Assembly: GCA_964389805.1 (NCBI GenBank)
Contig: CAYMFU010000181.1
Span: 1 to 54,691, forward strand
Length of the DNA stretch: 54,691 nucleotides
Reading direction: 5' to 3'
Origin: JAGTVG01 sp964389805
GTDB lineage: Bacteria; Bacteroidota; Bacteroidia; Cytophagales; Cyclobacteriaceae
The translations under genes and the position numbers were made by a program. Below the pieces are notes generated by a model. That model was not told the origin of the DNA. It worked only from the letters and a program-made list of their open reading frames with translations, and ran no database searches. Of the stretch, positions 1 to 8,846 are shown in pieces; the stretch's first letter is position 1; the number at the start of each line of letters is the position of its first letter.

Positions 1-720
1 GTTTTTTACCAGGTATTTTTTCTCCGGTTTGATTTTATAGTATTCCCCACGGAAGGGAATAATCTTTACATTAACCTTTTGATGTGTATGTCTTGCTATT
101 TTATCGGAATATAATCCTGCACAATTGATTACAAGTTTTGATTTATAAGATTCAGTTGCTGTGCTTACAATAGCCTCCTGCTTTGTAATCTTTATGTCCC
201 TGACTTTTTGACCAAAATATATTTCGGCACCTCGCTTCCTGATATTTTCCGCTAGTTTTTCGGATACTATTTTGAAATCTATAATACCTGTCTGTGGAAC
301 CAAAATGCCTCCTAATCCCACTACATGGGGCTCATAGTCATTCAGTTCTTCCCCTTTTAAAAGTTTAAGTCCCTTTAATCCATTTTCTATTCCCCGCTTA
401 TAAAGCAATTCCATCCCAGGAATCTCGTGTTTATCGGAAGCAATTATTACTTTTCCGCATACGTCATATAAAATATCGTTTTCATCGCAGAAGTCCAGAA
501 GAAGCTTATATCCATAAGTACAATTTCTGGCTTTCAAGCTACCTGGTTTATAATAGATCCCACTATGAATTACACCACTATTATTCCCTGTCTGATGTGC
601 TGAAACACTCTTCTCTTTTTCCAACACATGGATCTTTAACCCGGGATTTTTTTCTTGTATTTTATAAGCTGTTGCCAATCCAACAATGCCAGCTCCAATA
701 ATTACAATATCTGATTCCAA
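1..720 (-). CDS. lhgO: L-2-hydroxyglutarate oxidase LhgO (3' part beyond window)
   Basis: FAD-dependent oxidoreductase of the DAO fold that would oxidise L-2-hydroxyglutarate to 2-oxoglutarate at the membrane. The reverse strand gives 240 codons with no stop before position 1. The N-terminus carries the dinucleotide-binding motif IIGAGIVGLATAY followed by the acidic residue of VLEKE. The stretch HQTGNNSGVIHSGIYYKPGSLKA is the family hallmark for substrate and flavin contact, and INCAGLYSDKIA follows later. The family is about 400 aa long, so roughly 160 residues lie outside the window. The start is taken as TTG at 720-718 because no ATG lies between it and the in-frame stop at 781-783. A related FAD-dependent glycine or glycerol-3-phosphate oxidase is less likely given the HSGIYY motif. 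Confidence 0.88.
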   Translation of the reverse strand, partial: MESDIVIIGAGIVGLATAYKIQEKNPGLKIHVLEKEKSVSAHQTGNNSGVIHSGIYYKPGSLKARNCTYGYKLLLDFCDENDILYDVCGKVIIASDKHEIPGMELLYKRGIENGLKGLKLLKGEELNDYEPHVVGLGGILVPQTGIIDFKIVSEKLAENIRKRGAEIYFGQKVRDIKITKQEAIVSTATESYKSKLVINCAGLYSDKIARHTHQKVNVKIIPFRGEYYKIKPEKKYLVKN

Positions 721-976
721 AAAAGTATATTTTAAGATGCCAAGATAAAAAAATAATTCCAAAATTTCAGTCGTATAACATCAGTCCAACATATTTCCAT
801 ACTGAAATAGTACCACAAACATTAGTTAATATATGTAAACAAGGACCTATTAGTATCAATAAAAAAAGCAAGCCAATGAGTAATTGTGACGATCAGATAC
901 GAATAAAGTAAGCTATCTGTTATCTGATTTAACGCCGTCCTAAATATTCCTAAATCGAGTTGAGGAGATTCATCTA

Positions 977-2425
977 CTAATATGTATCTCCCATTTTCGA
1001 TGGTGGGCTTTTTATGAATAGTATTGCACCTTCCTCCACAAATGGTGATTCAAAATTTTGGATACTCCCCCCTTCCAATCCTGCAGCATGTATTGTTTCA
1101 CCTGTGGATGGATTAAACCACTCAACTCCGGCACTGCCTTTTATCGCACGGAGGTCAACGTTAACCATATTTGTATCTGCCAAATACACAAGGTATTCTT
1201 TTCCTGCATTGGCTAGGCAGTATGCCGAGGATGCAAGACTTTTACTCGGTAACATTTCATCCAGGTTTAGCTGTTGTGCAAAGTGCTGGATCTGACCCAA
1301 ACTCACCCTTATCGGTTTGAATCGTTCTTCAAAGGATTTGCCAAGGACCAGCCCATCATACGGATCCATAAAGATTGGATTCAAACCCCGACAAAAACTT
1401 TTCCAGGCCCAATCACTACTTCCGCCAATGCCCCAGAGATGATCTGTGTCGTTGATTATGATCTTACTGCCATCTGCTTCGGGAGGATCCTCGCGATAAC
1501 CATCTTCATTATTTGGTGAAATCCATTCAGCCGGACTTTTAAAAAGGTCTTCATTGCTGCCCCCCTTGTATTGGAAGGTCATGCCTACGGGATGTTGCTT
1601 TGGTTTGGTCTGTTCATACTGATGTATATAGTCAATCATATGATACTGCCAGAGAGTTGAAGACGGATGATTCTCATTTGATATTTCGTAGAGAACATTG
1701 TCCAGATCATTTACCACATCGATGACATGTTTTACGTATGCTTCCTGTATTGCAGTGATACGGTCATCCATAAGTTCATGGATACCTAAAGCAAGGCTGT
1801 CATCTTTGATGTTTCCTCCAATACTCTGAATATTGTTTTCAGGGTGAAAAGGATGATTATCATAAGCATTAGGAGAAAATTGCAAGCCCCACCCTTCAAA
1901 TAACATAATAGAAACATAAATTCCATGCTTTTCAGCAGCTTCGACTCTGGACCTCAAGCGGTTGAAATATTTAACATCAAATGATTCCAGATCGAATTTA
2001 GGTTTACTGTCCAGTGCTGTTCCCGGTCCGGTTCTGATCCAGGGATGAGGTGTCACATAATGGATTTCAGGTTCTTTACTCCTGTTATTAGGATTATTTC
2101 CAGAAGTATTCCAGGTCATCAGTTCCCAAGCCCATAAACGTATGAAGTTATGTCCATAGCTTTGCATCCACATTAGGTAAGCATCAAAATCGAAACGTGG
2201 AGGAGGATCGGATGGTCCCATATCAACAAGGTTATTCCAAGTATGGGAGCCTGTCAATAGAATTGCTCCTCCGCTGTTGTCAGTGAAATACCTGGGATTT
2301 TTATCTGAAACTCTCAATGGACCCTTGGAAGGTGGAGTACAGGAATAAATAAAAAGTAACGTGAGGATTCCAATAAAGGCAGAAAATCCGAGCTTAGTCT
2401 GATTATAAAAGGATTTATCACTCAT
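977..2425 (-). CDS. lipoprotein with glycoside-hydrolase-like TIM barrel
   Basis: Predicted surface or periplasmic lipoprotein of 482 aa. A signal peptide ends in a lipobox with Cys29 (FIYSC). The body begins with a segment like the DUF4038/GH140-type or cellulase-like barrels (RYFTDNSGGAILLTGSHTW). The strand-4 segment LYEISNEN places Glu251 after Asn250, the Asn-Glu pair used as acid/base in clan GH-A enzymes. A matching nucleophile Glu is not obvious; the later INDTDH segment has Asp where a Glu would be expected, so activity is uncertain. The last ~80 residues look like the small beta domain ('putative collagen-binding') often fused to these barrels. It stands alone, with no SusC/SusD pair nearby. 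Substrate cannot be named from sequence. Confidence 0.65.
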   Translation of the reverse strand: MSDKSFYNQTKLGFSAFIGILTLLFIYSCTPPSKGPLRVSDKNPRYFTDNSGGAILLTGSHTWNNLVDMGPSDPPPRFDFDAYLMWMQSYGHNFIRLWAWELMTWNTSGNNPNNRSKEPEIHYVTPHPWIRTGPGTALDSKPKFDLESFDVKYFNRLRSRVEAAEKHGIYVSIMLFEGWGLQFSPNAYDNHPFHPENNIQSIGGNIKDDSLALGIHELMDDRITAIQEAYVKHVIDVVNDLDNVLYEISNENHPSSTLWQYHMIDYIHQYEQTKPKQHPVGMTFQYKGGSNEDLFKSPAEWISPNNEDGYREDPPEADGSKIIINDTDHLWGIGGSSDWAWKSFCRGLNPIFMDPYDGLVLGKSFEERFKPIRVSLGQIQHFAQQLNLDEMLPSKSLASSAYCLANAGKEYLVYLADTNMVNVDLRAIKGSAGVEWFNPSTGETIHAAGLEGGSIQNFESPFVEEGAILFIKSPPSKMGDTY

Positions 2426-2749
2426 TTTGTTAGAAAATTTATTTCAGTTTTTCACAAAATTTATAGAAGGAGTTACTCAATTTCAATATACTGGAACATT
2501 GCCATGTGTGTCTTCAGATTAAAGCGAGATATGTTTGCCGTTTGTATTCTTCTTAGCCGTATTTAAAATATCTGAAATGAAGTTTCACATTGAGTTTGCC
2601 CACTCTTAATTATTATTCGATATCATAACATATAGATACTATAAAAGTACTTGAAGGTACTCAATCCACCTAAAAAAACAAACATCTCCTTTCATAGGCT
2701 TATACGGATTTATTACTGCTGATATAATGACACTAGTCTAATATCATTC

Positions 2750-2788
2750 AATCAAAAATGATTAATCTCATACTTTAATCAAAAATGA
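2750..2788. repeat. 12-bp direct repeat upstream of CoA-transferase
   Basis: AATCAAAAATGA occurs twice, at 2750-2761 and 2777-2788, so the copies start 27 bp apart. The second copy ends five bases before a TAnnTTTG element. The spacing and place would suit a regulator site, but the sequence is AT-rich and chance cannot be excluded. Confidence 0.35.
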
Positions 2789-2793
2789 CTGAA

Positions 2794-2801
2794 TAATTTT
2801 G
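2794..2801 (+). promoter_or_regulatory. candidate -7 element TAATTTTG for CoA-transferase gene
   Basis: Matches the Bacteroidota primary sigma -7 consensus TAnnTTTG and lies 35 bp before the ATG at 2837. No good TTTG element is visible 19-21 bp upstream, so this is a partial match only. Confidence 0.35.
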
Positions 2802-2836
2802 CAATTCATTTCGAAGTTTTTCTATAATATAAAATT

Positions 2837-4117
2837 ATGAATTACCGGTCTGCGGCTGAGGCTGTAAAAGTAATAAAATCAGGAGATACCGTTTTTATAC
2901 ATGGAGTTGCCCAGGCTCCTCAATTATTAATCGATGCTATGGTGGCCCGTTCACCTGAACTGGAAAATGTACGAATTGTGCATATTCATCACGAAGCTGA
3001 AGCACCTTATGTGAATCCCGAATATGAAGGAATCTTCCGGTGTGAATCCTTTTTTGTAGGCGCTAATGTACGCAAAGCAACCATGGAAGGACTGGCAGAT
3101 TACATTCCTGTTTTTCTAAGTGAGATACCAGGATTAATGCGAAAGGGTATTGTAAACATCGATGTAGCTTTAATGAATGTTTCTCCTCCCGATAAACACG
3201 GTTTTGTTTCTTTGGGAAGTTCAGTTGATGTGGCAGTAGCAGCAGTTCAATCTGCGAAGCATGTAATTGCTCAGGTAAACTCAAAGGTACCCAGGGTCTT
3301 TGTGGATGGGAGTATGCATATGCGACATTTCGATACCTTTGTTGAGCATGATTCTGATATTATTGTAGTTCCGGTACCTCAACCTACTCAGACTGAAGAC
3401 AAGATAGCAGATTATGTAGCAAGCCTGGTAGATGATGGGGCCACAATGCAAATGGGGATTGGTGGTATTCCCAATGCTGTTCTTACAAAGCTTGAGAACC
3501 ATAAGAACCTTGGTGTTCATACAGAGATGTTTTCCGATGGCGTAATTCCATTGGTAGAAAAGGGAGTAATTAATAACTCAGCTAAACGGGTGGTTCCGGG
3601 ACAGATTGTATCCTCTTTTACTATGGGCTCACAGAAAGTGTACGATTTCCTGCATGATAATCCTCAGATAGCTATGATGGATTGTTCTTTTGTAAATGAC
3701 GTTCGTATTATAAGAAGAAATCCAAAGGTGACCGCTATTAATTCGGCGATTGAAATTGATTTAACGGGTCAGGTTTGCGCTGACTCGATCGGGACAAAAC
3801 ATTATTCCGGGGTTGGCGGTCAAATAGACTTTATTCGTGGGGCTTCCTATTCCCGGGGTGGGAAACCAATAATTGCAATATCTTCTCAAACTGGCAAGGG
3901 GATTTCTAAAATCGTCCCAACATTGAAACAAGGTGCGGGAGTTGTAAGTACCCGGGCAAATGTACACTATGTGATTACGGAGTTCGGAATAGCATACCTA
4001 TATGGGCAATCTATGAAAGAAAGGGCAAGAAGAATGATAAAAATTGCCCATCCGGATCAAAGAGAAGGGTTAGAAAAAGCTGCCCACGAACGGTGGAGCG
4101 GACATTGGAGTTTGTAA
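2837..4117 (+). CDS. acetyl-CoA hydrolase / 4-hydroxybutyrate-type CoA-transferase
   Basis: Family I-type CoA-transferase of 426 aa, the usual length for 4-hydroxybutyrate or acetate CoA-transferases (AbfT/Cat-like). It would exchange CoA between acetyl-CoA and a short carboxylic acid through a glutamyl-CoA intermediate. Glu230 in VHTEMFSDG is the expected catalytic glutamate. The CoA-contact glycine loop GIGGIPNAV is at residues 207-215 and the C-terminal signature TEFGIAYLYG is present. ATG start at 2837 with no in-frame competitor. It is monocistronic, between a divergent lipoprotein gene and a convergent one, so its acyl substrate is not revealed by context. Assignment to the family is firm; substrate is open. 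Confidence 0.9.
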   Translation: MNYRSAAEAVKVIKSGDTVFIHGVAQAPQLLIDAMVARSPELENVRIVHIHHEAEAPYVNPEYEGIFRCESFFVGANVRKATMEGLADYIPVFLSEIPGLMRKGIVNIDVALMNVSPPDKHGFVSLGSSVDVAVAAVQSAKHVIAQVNSKVPRVFVDGSMHMRHFDTFVEHDSDIIVVPVPQPTQTEDKIADYVASLVDDGATMQMGIGGIPNAVLTKLENHKNLGVHTEMFSDGVIPLVEKGVINNSAKRVVPGQIVSSFTMGSQKVYDFLHDNPQIAMMDCSFVNDVRIIRRNPKVTAINSAIEIDLTGQVCADSIGTKHYSGVGGQIDFIRGASYSRGGKPIIAISSQTGKGISKIVPTLKQGAGVVSTRANVHYVITEFGIAYLYGQSMKERARRMIKIAHPDQREGLEKAAHERWSGHWSL

Positions 4118-4265
4118 TATTCGTTATTATACAATAATCCCGCAGGAATAATACCTAATGATTCTATAATGCTAAAATACTCCCTTCTTCCTTACTTTAA
4201 AGCCGATCAATAAGGGATTAGTCTATCGATTTTTTGTTAAGAAACCTCACTAAAAGTTTATCTTT

Positions 4266-5576
4266 CTAATCTTTTACACACCTTACAGACATGCCATATC
4301 TTGGGTGGCCCTTTCCATCGCTTCTTATACCGTTATGTGTATATTCCATGCTGATATACCAATCTGAGGTTGTCCACCAATATCCACGGAGTCCGATTTG
4401 AGTAAAATTGGGTGTCAAAGCGCCTCCGGGGAGAATAGTTAGGCCAAATGTATCATCCCCGTTTCCACCATCATACCAGCCGCAAACGGCCTTTAAGGGT
4501 AAAGCTGGCTCATCAAATCCCTCACCCCTTAAATACGAATCTAATTCAATCCATTCAGCTTTACTAGGTACATGCCAGCCTGCCGGACATACGCCTTGAA
4601 CGCCACTTGGATTGGCTGAACTCATTGCAGCGCCATTTAAAACAGCAGGTAAATTATAAAGAACGCCATATATCCCGTAGTTATCCGTTGCTTTAGCTTC
4701 TGAGGTACTTGTCCCATAGTATTCATAGACGTAAAACCTGGGATCTGTGTCAGACAGTTCTGAAGGACCAAGTTCTTCCGGTAGGTAGGCAAGATTTTGA
4801 GCCATCCAGGTTTTATCATCTATCATAACGGTTTTATATTCTATATTTCCCCGTGGATCTACAAAAGATCCATAATTTACAACAGGAGGAATTTTTAAAG
4901 TTGTAAAGCTCCAAATCCCACTTTGGGATACCCCTCCACTTTTATTTTTAGCCTTTATGTTCCAAAAATACGTAGTATTGTCAACTAAGGCCGGGAGGAA
5001 AGTTGTATCAGATTGATCGGTGCTGACTGTAGACATTGGCGGATTATCGGTGCCAAAAAATACATCATATGTTATGTCATTACCATCCGGATCAGTAGAT
5101 GATCCCCAAACTAATTTTGCATCCAGAGCCACGCAGGTTTCTGACATAGCAGGGCTGATCAAACTAAACGCTGTAGGCAAACTACCTAAAGTGGTAAAAC
5201 TCCAAATTCCACTTTGAGCTCTCCCTCCATTTTCATCAATCGCCTCAACTTTCCAGTAGTAAGTGGTATTGTCATTGATATCAGGTTTATAAGTAGTGGT
5301 TGTTTGTCCCGCACTAGCTATTTGAGCAGGAGAAACATTCGTGTCCAGAAAGACATTGTATTTTACTTTATCTCCATCCGGATCCATCGATATTTGCCAG
5401 GATAAGGTTATGTCAATTTCTACATCTTCAGCTTTGTTTTCCGGAAAGCTAAGAACGGGAGCAACGGGATCCCTATTTGCAGGGTCTCCGTCATCAGTTT
5501 TGGTTTCGCATGATAGATAAGTAAATAAGAAACTTATTAAAATAAAGATTGATAAGAGTACAATTTTGTTTTTCAT
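4266..5576 (-). CDS. lipoprotein with two Fn3-like domains and FISUMP domain
   Basis: 436-aa lipoprotein: signal peptide with lipobox Cys23 (TYLSC). Two similar Ig/Fn3-type modules follow (about residues 35-130 and 132-228), each ending in the same SGIWSFTTL phrase. The C-terminal ~200 residues are a Fib_succ_major (TIGR02145) domain: DDKTWMAQNLAY, YGVLYNLPAV, CPAGWHVPSKAEW, and the final VRCVKD. This domain is common in secreted proteins of Bacteroidetes and Fibrobacteres, and its function is unknown. The two Fn3 modules are recent duplicates judging by shared wording. Likely displayed on the outer membrane, perhaps binding a polymer; that is inference. Confidence 0.82.
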   Translation of the reverse strand: MKNKIVLLSIFILISFLFTYLSCETKTDDGDPANRDPVAPVLSFPENKAEDVEIDITLSWQISMDPDGDKVKYNVFLDTNVSPAQIASAGQTTTTYKPDINDNTTYYWKVEAIDENGGRAQSGIWSFTTLGSLPTAFSLISPAMSETCVALDAKLVWGSSTDPDGNDITYDVFFGTDNPPMSTVSTDQSDTTFLPALVDNTTYFWNIKAKNKSGGVSQSGIWSFTTLKIPPVVNYGSFVDPRGNIEYKTVMIDDKTWMAQNLAYLPEELGPSELSDTDPRFYVYEYYGTSTSEAKATDNYGIYGVLYNLPAVLNGAAMSSANPSGVQGVCPAGWHVPSKAEWIELDSYLRGEGFDEPALPLKAVCGWYDGGNGDDTFGLTILPGGALTPNFTQIGLRGYWWTTSDWYISMEYTHNGIRSDGKGHPRYGMSVRCVKD

Positions 5577-5735
5577 GATATTTTGGGATTATATTTTTGT
5601 AAAAACTTCTTTCTTTTATCAATGTCATCTCAAAAAATGTAAATAATACTATTAGCGGAATTAGCAAATCAAAAATTCTCCAAGGTAATCAAATACTTAT
5701 ATAATTTAAAAACATTAATTAGAGACAATTAGTTC

Positions 5736-5758
5736 CTTGTTTTTTTAGAAAAAACAAG
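5736..5758. terminator. A/T-rich perfect hairpin, possible terminator
   Basis: CTTGTTTTTT (5736-5745), loop TAG, then AAAAAACAAG (5749-5758): a perfect 10-bp stem with a 3-nt loop. The stem itself contains the T-run, so it could act on either strand. It lies 338 bp past the msrB stop and 160 bp before the next minus-strand gene, so it might equally be a leader structure. Weak pairing energy keeps confidence low. Confidence 0.35.
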
Positions 5759-6029
5759 CCCAGAATCGGAGTTTTGTAGATTTTATAAAACTGTAAAACA
5801 ATTGAGAGAGAGTGGTTAAATAGCCCTATATCCCCAGTATTTTGAGAAAACATAGAATTAGAATGATTTATTCTATCATTTTAATGGTTTCGCGATGCTT
5901 ATCCTAAATTATATTGATATTACAGCATAAAATACCCAAAACATGCTGAGTGAAAAACTTGTATAAAAGTGTCAAATTGATGGTAGGTAAGAGATAAAAA
6001 TTTATCAACCAATATAAACAGGTCTAATC

Positions 6030-6047
6030 CATTGTTTTGGAACAATG
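6030..6047. terminator. 7-bp stem-loop downstream of msrB
   Basis: CATTGTT (6030-6036), loop TTGG, AACAATG (6041-6047). It begins about 50 bp beyond the msrB stop codon. A T-run follows only on the plus strand (GTTTTAAG), which is the wrong side for msrB, so a terminator role is uncertain. Confidence 0.3.
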
Positions 6048-6096
6048 TTTTAAGAGTCAGTTAGTTAACTGTAATTATTTATGATTTGCCAAGGTT

Positions 6097-6597
6097 CTAC
6101 TCTTCGTCTTTCTTTTTGAAGTCGAGGGAGGCGGAATTTACGCAGTACCTCAAGCCTGTTGGCTTAGGTCCGTCAGGAAAAACATGACCTAAATGACCAC
6201 CGCAGTTATTGCAGACAATTTCTGTTCTTACCATACCATGGGCGCGATCTTCGGATTCTCCCACTTTCTCTTCGTCAAGTGGTTTATAAAAACTAGGCCA
6301 TCCGCAACCTGAATCATATTTTGATTCTGAAGTAAATAATTCATGGCCACAACCCGCACAAACATAGGTCCCTTCCTCTTTGTGTTTATAATATTCGCCT
6401 GTAAAAGCATATTCAGTTCCTTTTTCTCTCAGAATCTGAAATTCTACCGGAGTAAGGATTTGCTTCCATTCCTCATCTGATTTATTTACTTTGTAATCTG
6501 ATTTGCTATTCATATCAGCCATATTGGTATCATTTTGAGATTTAGCACTACAGGAAAATATAAATACCGCACTAATTATTAATACTACTTTGCTCAT
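6097..6597 (-). CDS. msrB: peptide-methionine (R)-S-oxide reductase MsrB, lipoprotein form
   Basis: Reduces methionine-R-sulfoxide in damaged proteins. The 166-aa protein has a signal peptide with lipobox Cys16 (FIFSC), so it is predicted to act in the cell envelope rather than the cytoplasm. Hallmarks: zinc-binding pairs CAGC (Cys80, Cys83) and CNNC (Cys129, Cys132); the GCGWPSF segment; and the catalytic Cys152 in RYCVNSASL. No MsrA partner is adjacent. The ~35-residue linker after the lipidated Cys is polar and low in complexity. A small lipoprotein gene lies just upstream on the same strand (49 bp gap). Family assignment is secure. Confidence 0.95.
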   Translation of the reverse strand: MSKVVLIISAVFIFSCSAKSQNDTNMADMNSKSDYKVNKSDEEWKQILTPVEFQILREKGTEYAFTGEYYKHKEEGTYVCAGCGHELFTSESKYDSGCGWPSFYKPLDEEKVGESEDRAHGMVRTEIVCNNCGGHLGHVFPDGPKPTGLRYCVNSASLDFKKKDEE

Positions 6598-6645
6598 TAT
6601 TCCTTTTTCTAAATAAATACTGATTTTTAGAAGAATTGTTTTAGA

Positions 6646-6852
6646 CTAATAGTTCTTTTGCCAATATACCTTCGTTTTCTTTTTCCTTTTGTCTTTTGTA
6701 TGACTGTATGGTTTCTTATGGCCTTTTGGCTTAATGGTTTTATGGGTATAACCTGTAACGGGATAACAGCCATAGGTGGCAAATACCAACGAAAGCGATA
6801 GGATGAGAATACCAATTCTCCTTAAATATTTAGGATAATGCTTAAATATCAA
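6646..6852 (-). CDS. small lysine-rich lipoprotein
   Basis: 68-aa predicted lipoprotein with a signal peptide ending in ATYGC (Cys29), followed by a short tail very rich in Lys, Thr, Tyr and His (for example KPKGHKKPYSHTK). The start is TTG at 6852-6850; no ATG is available. Similar tiny basic lipoproteins are common in Bacteroidota and often carry misleading annotations; no function is known. It lies upstream of msrB on the same strand and may be co-transcribed. An overlapping frame on the same strand (6627-6815) lacks a lipobox and is not preferred. Confidence 0.55.
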   Translation of the reverse strand: MIFKHYPKYLRRIGILILSLSLVFATYGCYPVTGYTHKTIKPKGHKKPYSHTKDKRKKKTKVYWQKNY

Positions 6853-6941
6853 CTATTATATGTTTTTGAAGCTGTCAAAATTAAATATATTCATTCTTAA
6901 TTGAAATTTGAGTTCTTGATTCCTTCAAAATCCAATGAATC

Positions 6942-8846
6942 ATGAGAGTTAAGTTAATCTTTTCTATTGTTGTAACGGCCATATCATTAAAATCTTATCC
7001 TCAATCCAATATTGATTCGCTTCTTTCTCGACTGGAGACTTCAAATGGTATAGAAAAGGTTGACATTCTGAATCAACTGACCGATACCTATAAACTTGAT
7101 AACACGGACGAGGCCATGAATTACGCCCTTCAGGCCTCTGTTCTGGCTGAAAATCTCGATTACGAGAAAGGAACCGGGTATTCGGCTCAAAATTTGGGAT
7201 ATATTGAGTACCTCTATGGCAATTTTAATGATGCAATACGATATAGCCAAGAGGCATCTGAGATGGCTGATAAACTGCATGATCCGGAATTGAAATTAAG
7301 AACATATGAGATCCTTGCTCTAACTTATGAAGAAATAGAAGAATATGACAAAAGTCAACAGTTTTTCCATAACTCCTACGAGCTGAATCAATCTTTGAAA
7401 AATTATGTAGGCGCCGGACTATCATTGCTTGGTATTGGCAGGATATATGAAAATGTGGGGAGCGCGCGCTTGTCTTTAGAAAGCAATCTTAAAGCATTGG
7501 ACATTTTTCTGGGCCTTAAAAATGATGCAGGCATAGCTAAATCATCAATAGCTGTAGCTAAGAATTATTTTAAAATGGATGATTACGATTCAACTACTTA
7601 TTACTATAGCTACGCTGAAGAGCTGATCCAACAACTGGGATCAAAGGAACTGCTACTTGAATTGTATCTTGAAAAGTATAGGGTGTATATGGGATCTTAC
7701 ACAGATTCATCACTTAGTTACATAATAAAAGCCATTGAGCTATCCGGTGAACTTGGAAGGATATACCTGAAAAAAGAACTTCTTATTGAAATTTCTGAAC
7801 TGTACTCTCAAAGGGGTGAATATCAACCGGCCTACGATTTTCATCAAAAGTATATACACCTGAATGATAGCCTGACCAATAATCAAGGAATTATTGGTAA
7901 TGAAAAACTGAGATTTTCATTAAATGATGCGATATACACTGAACAACGGGAGGTTTTTAAAGAGTTTGAAAAATTTAATAAAAAGGAAACAGATCGATAT
8001 CGGTTTATGGTATATGGATTTGGTCTGATCATTTTGTTTATATCCGGGATTCTGGTCCTGTTGATCTTTCGTTATTCCTCTCAGAAGAAATCAGTTGCAA
8101 AAATGAAAGGTCTTTATAAAGAGATTGAAAGCCTGTCAAATGAAATCAATAAGAAACAAGAGATTATTTTTAATTTAAGCGGGAAGAAATTAAAGCATGA
8201 GTCTGGTAGTGAAGATAATATATTAAATGAGATGGTATTGGCTAATACCGCAAAAAGATCTGGCCATGAAATGTCAAAAACAGAATTTTTAGAGCAGGCA
8301 AATCATCAGTTTATTGCTGAACAGTGGGCAAGGCTTCAGGAAGTAAGAGACCGTCTCAGGTATAAAAAAGAACATTTAAAAGTGGAGAATATTCTTTCAG
8401 AAGATTGGGAATATGTAAACCTGGGCATGTTAAACCAATCATTAATAGATTCTAAAGGTGAATATTTTAATCAGAATATAAAGATCCATCATAATACAAA
8501 TCCGGATTTGAATGTATTCTGCCATAAGGAATCCCTACTTTTACTCATCCATTTATTGCTTCAAAATGCCATCGAAGCTATAAGTAATGAGGGGAATATA
8601 TATATTGATTATTATGTGGATAAGAAGAAGGTTGTTTATAGGATCATTGATACAGGATGTGGTATTTCACTCAATGATAAATCGCAGGTGTTCGCCCCAT
8701 TTTATTCTACCAAAAAGCAGGAACATCACTATGGATTGGGACTGTCGGTCTGCCTGGAAATAGTTAAAAGACATAAAGCAGTCATAAAAGTGAAAAGCAA
8801 ACCTGGAATAGCTACTGAATTCGGATTGGAGTTTTATTACGATTAA
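6942..8846 (+). CDS. TPR-repeat membrane sensor histidine kinase (atypical H-box)
   Basis: 634-aa sensor kinase. A signal peptide (about 1-20) precedes TPR-like helical repeats to about residue 330, predicted periplasmic. One membrane segment follows (about 355-377), then a coiled coil and a C-terminal ATPase. The ATPase has an N-box (LLLQNAIEAI, near residue 542), G1 (DTGCGI), F-box (FAPFYSTK) and G2 (GLGLS), in the style of NtrB-type kinases. No canonical HExxxP phosphoacceptor motif is visible. The best candidate is His442 in SGHEMSK, about 100 residues before the N-box, which is the usual distance. It is convergent with an Hpt gene and a sigma-54 response regulator, and the stop codons overlap by 4 bp. 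A functional link to these is inferred from position. Confidence 0.85.
   Translation: MRVKLIFSIVVTAISLKSYPQSNIDSLLSRLETSNGIEKVDILNQLTDTYKLDNTDEAMNYALQASVLAENLDYEKGTGYSAQNLGYIEYLYGNFNDAIRYSQEASEMADKLHDPELKLRTYEILALTYEEIEEYDKSQQFFHNSYELNQSLKNYVGAGLSLLGIGRIYENVGSARLSLESNLKALDIFLGLKNDAGIAKSSIAVAKNYFKMDDYDSTTYYYSYAEELIQQLGSKELLLELYLEKYRVYMGSYTDSSLSYIIKAIELSGELGRIYLKKELLIEISELYSQRGEYQPAYDFHQKYIHLNDSLTNNQGIIGNEKLRFSLNDAIYTEQREVFKEFEKFNKKETDRYRFMVYGFGLIILFISGILVLLIFRYSSQKKSVAKMKGLYKEIESLSNEINKKQEIIFNLSGKKLKHESGSEDNILNEMVLANTAKRSGHEMSKTEFLEQANHQFIAEQWARLQEVRDRLRYKKEHLKVENILSEDWEYVNLGMLNQSLIDSKGEYFNQNIKIHHNTNPDLNVFCHKESLLLLIHLLLQNAIEAISNEGNIYIDYYVDKKKVVYRIIDTGCGISLNDKSQVFAPFYSTKKQEHHYGLGLSVCLEIVKRHKAVIKVKSKPGIATEFGLEFYYD

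Larger units (their letters stand above)
2426..2836. other. divergent intergenic region, 411 bp
   Basis: AT-rich space between the divergent glycosidase-like lipoprotein and CoA-transferase genes. I see no convincing coding sequence on either strand; the longest readable peptides are only about a dozen codons. It holds a short direct repeat (AATCAAAAATGA at 2750-2761 and again at 2777-2788) and one TAnnTTTG promoter match, listed separately. Confidence 0.6.
5577..6096. other. non-coding gap of 520 bp with two hairpins
   Basis: Separates msrB from the FISUMP lipoprotein, both on the minus strand. I find no plausible gene. Two perfect short hairpins (6030-6047 and 5736-5758) are listed separately. 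The rest is AT-rich without clear structure. Confidence 0.55.

Noticed and set aside
4118..4265. Terminator between the CoA-transferase and FISUMP genes
   Set aside because: The best candidate stem near 4130-4160 does not pair properly and has no T-run.
6627..6815. 62-codon frame overlapping the small lipoprotein gene
   Set aside because: It lacks a lipobox or other motif, while the overlapping frame gives a complete lipoprotein signal.
6853..6941. Sigma-54 (-24/-12) promoter before the TPR kinase or regulator genes
   Set aside because: I looked for paired TGGC and TTGC-type elements about 10 bases apart in the nearby gaps and saw no convincing pair.
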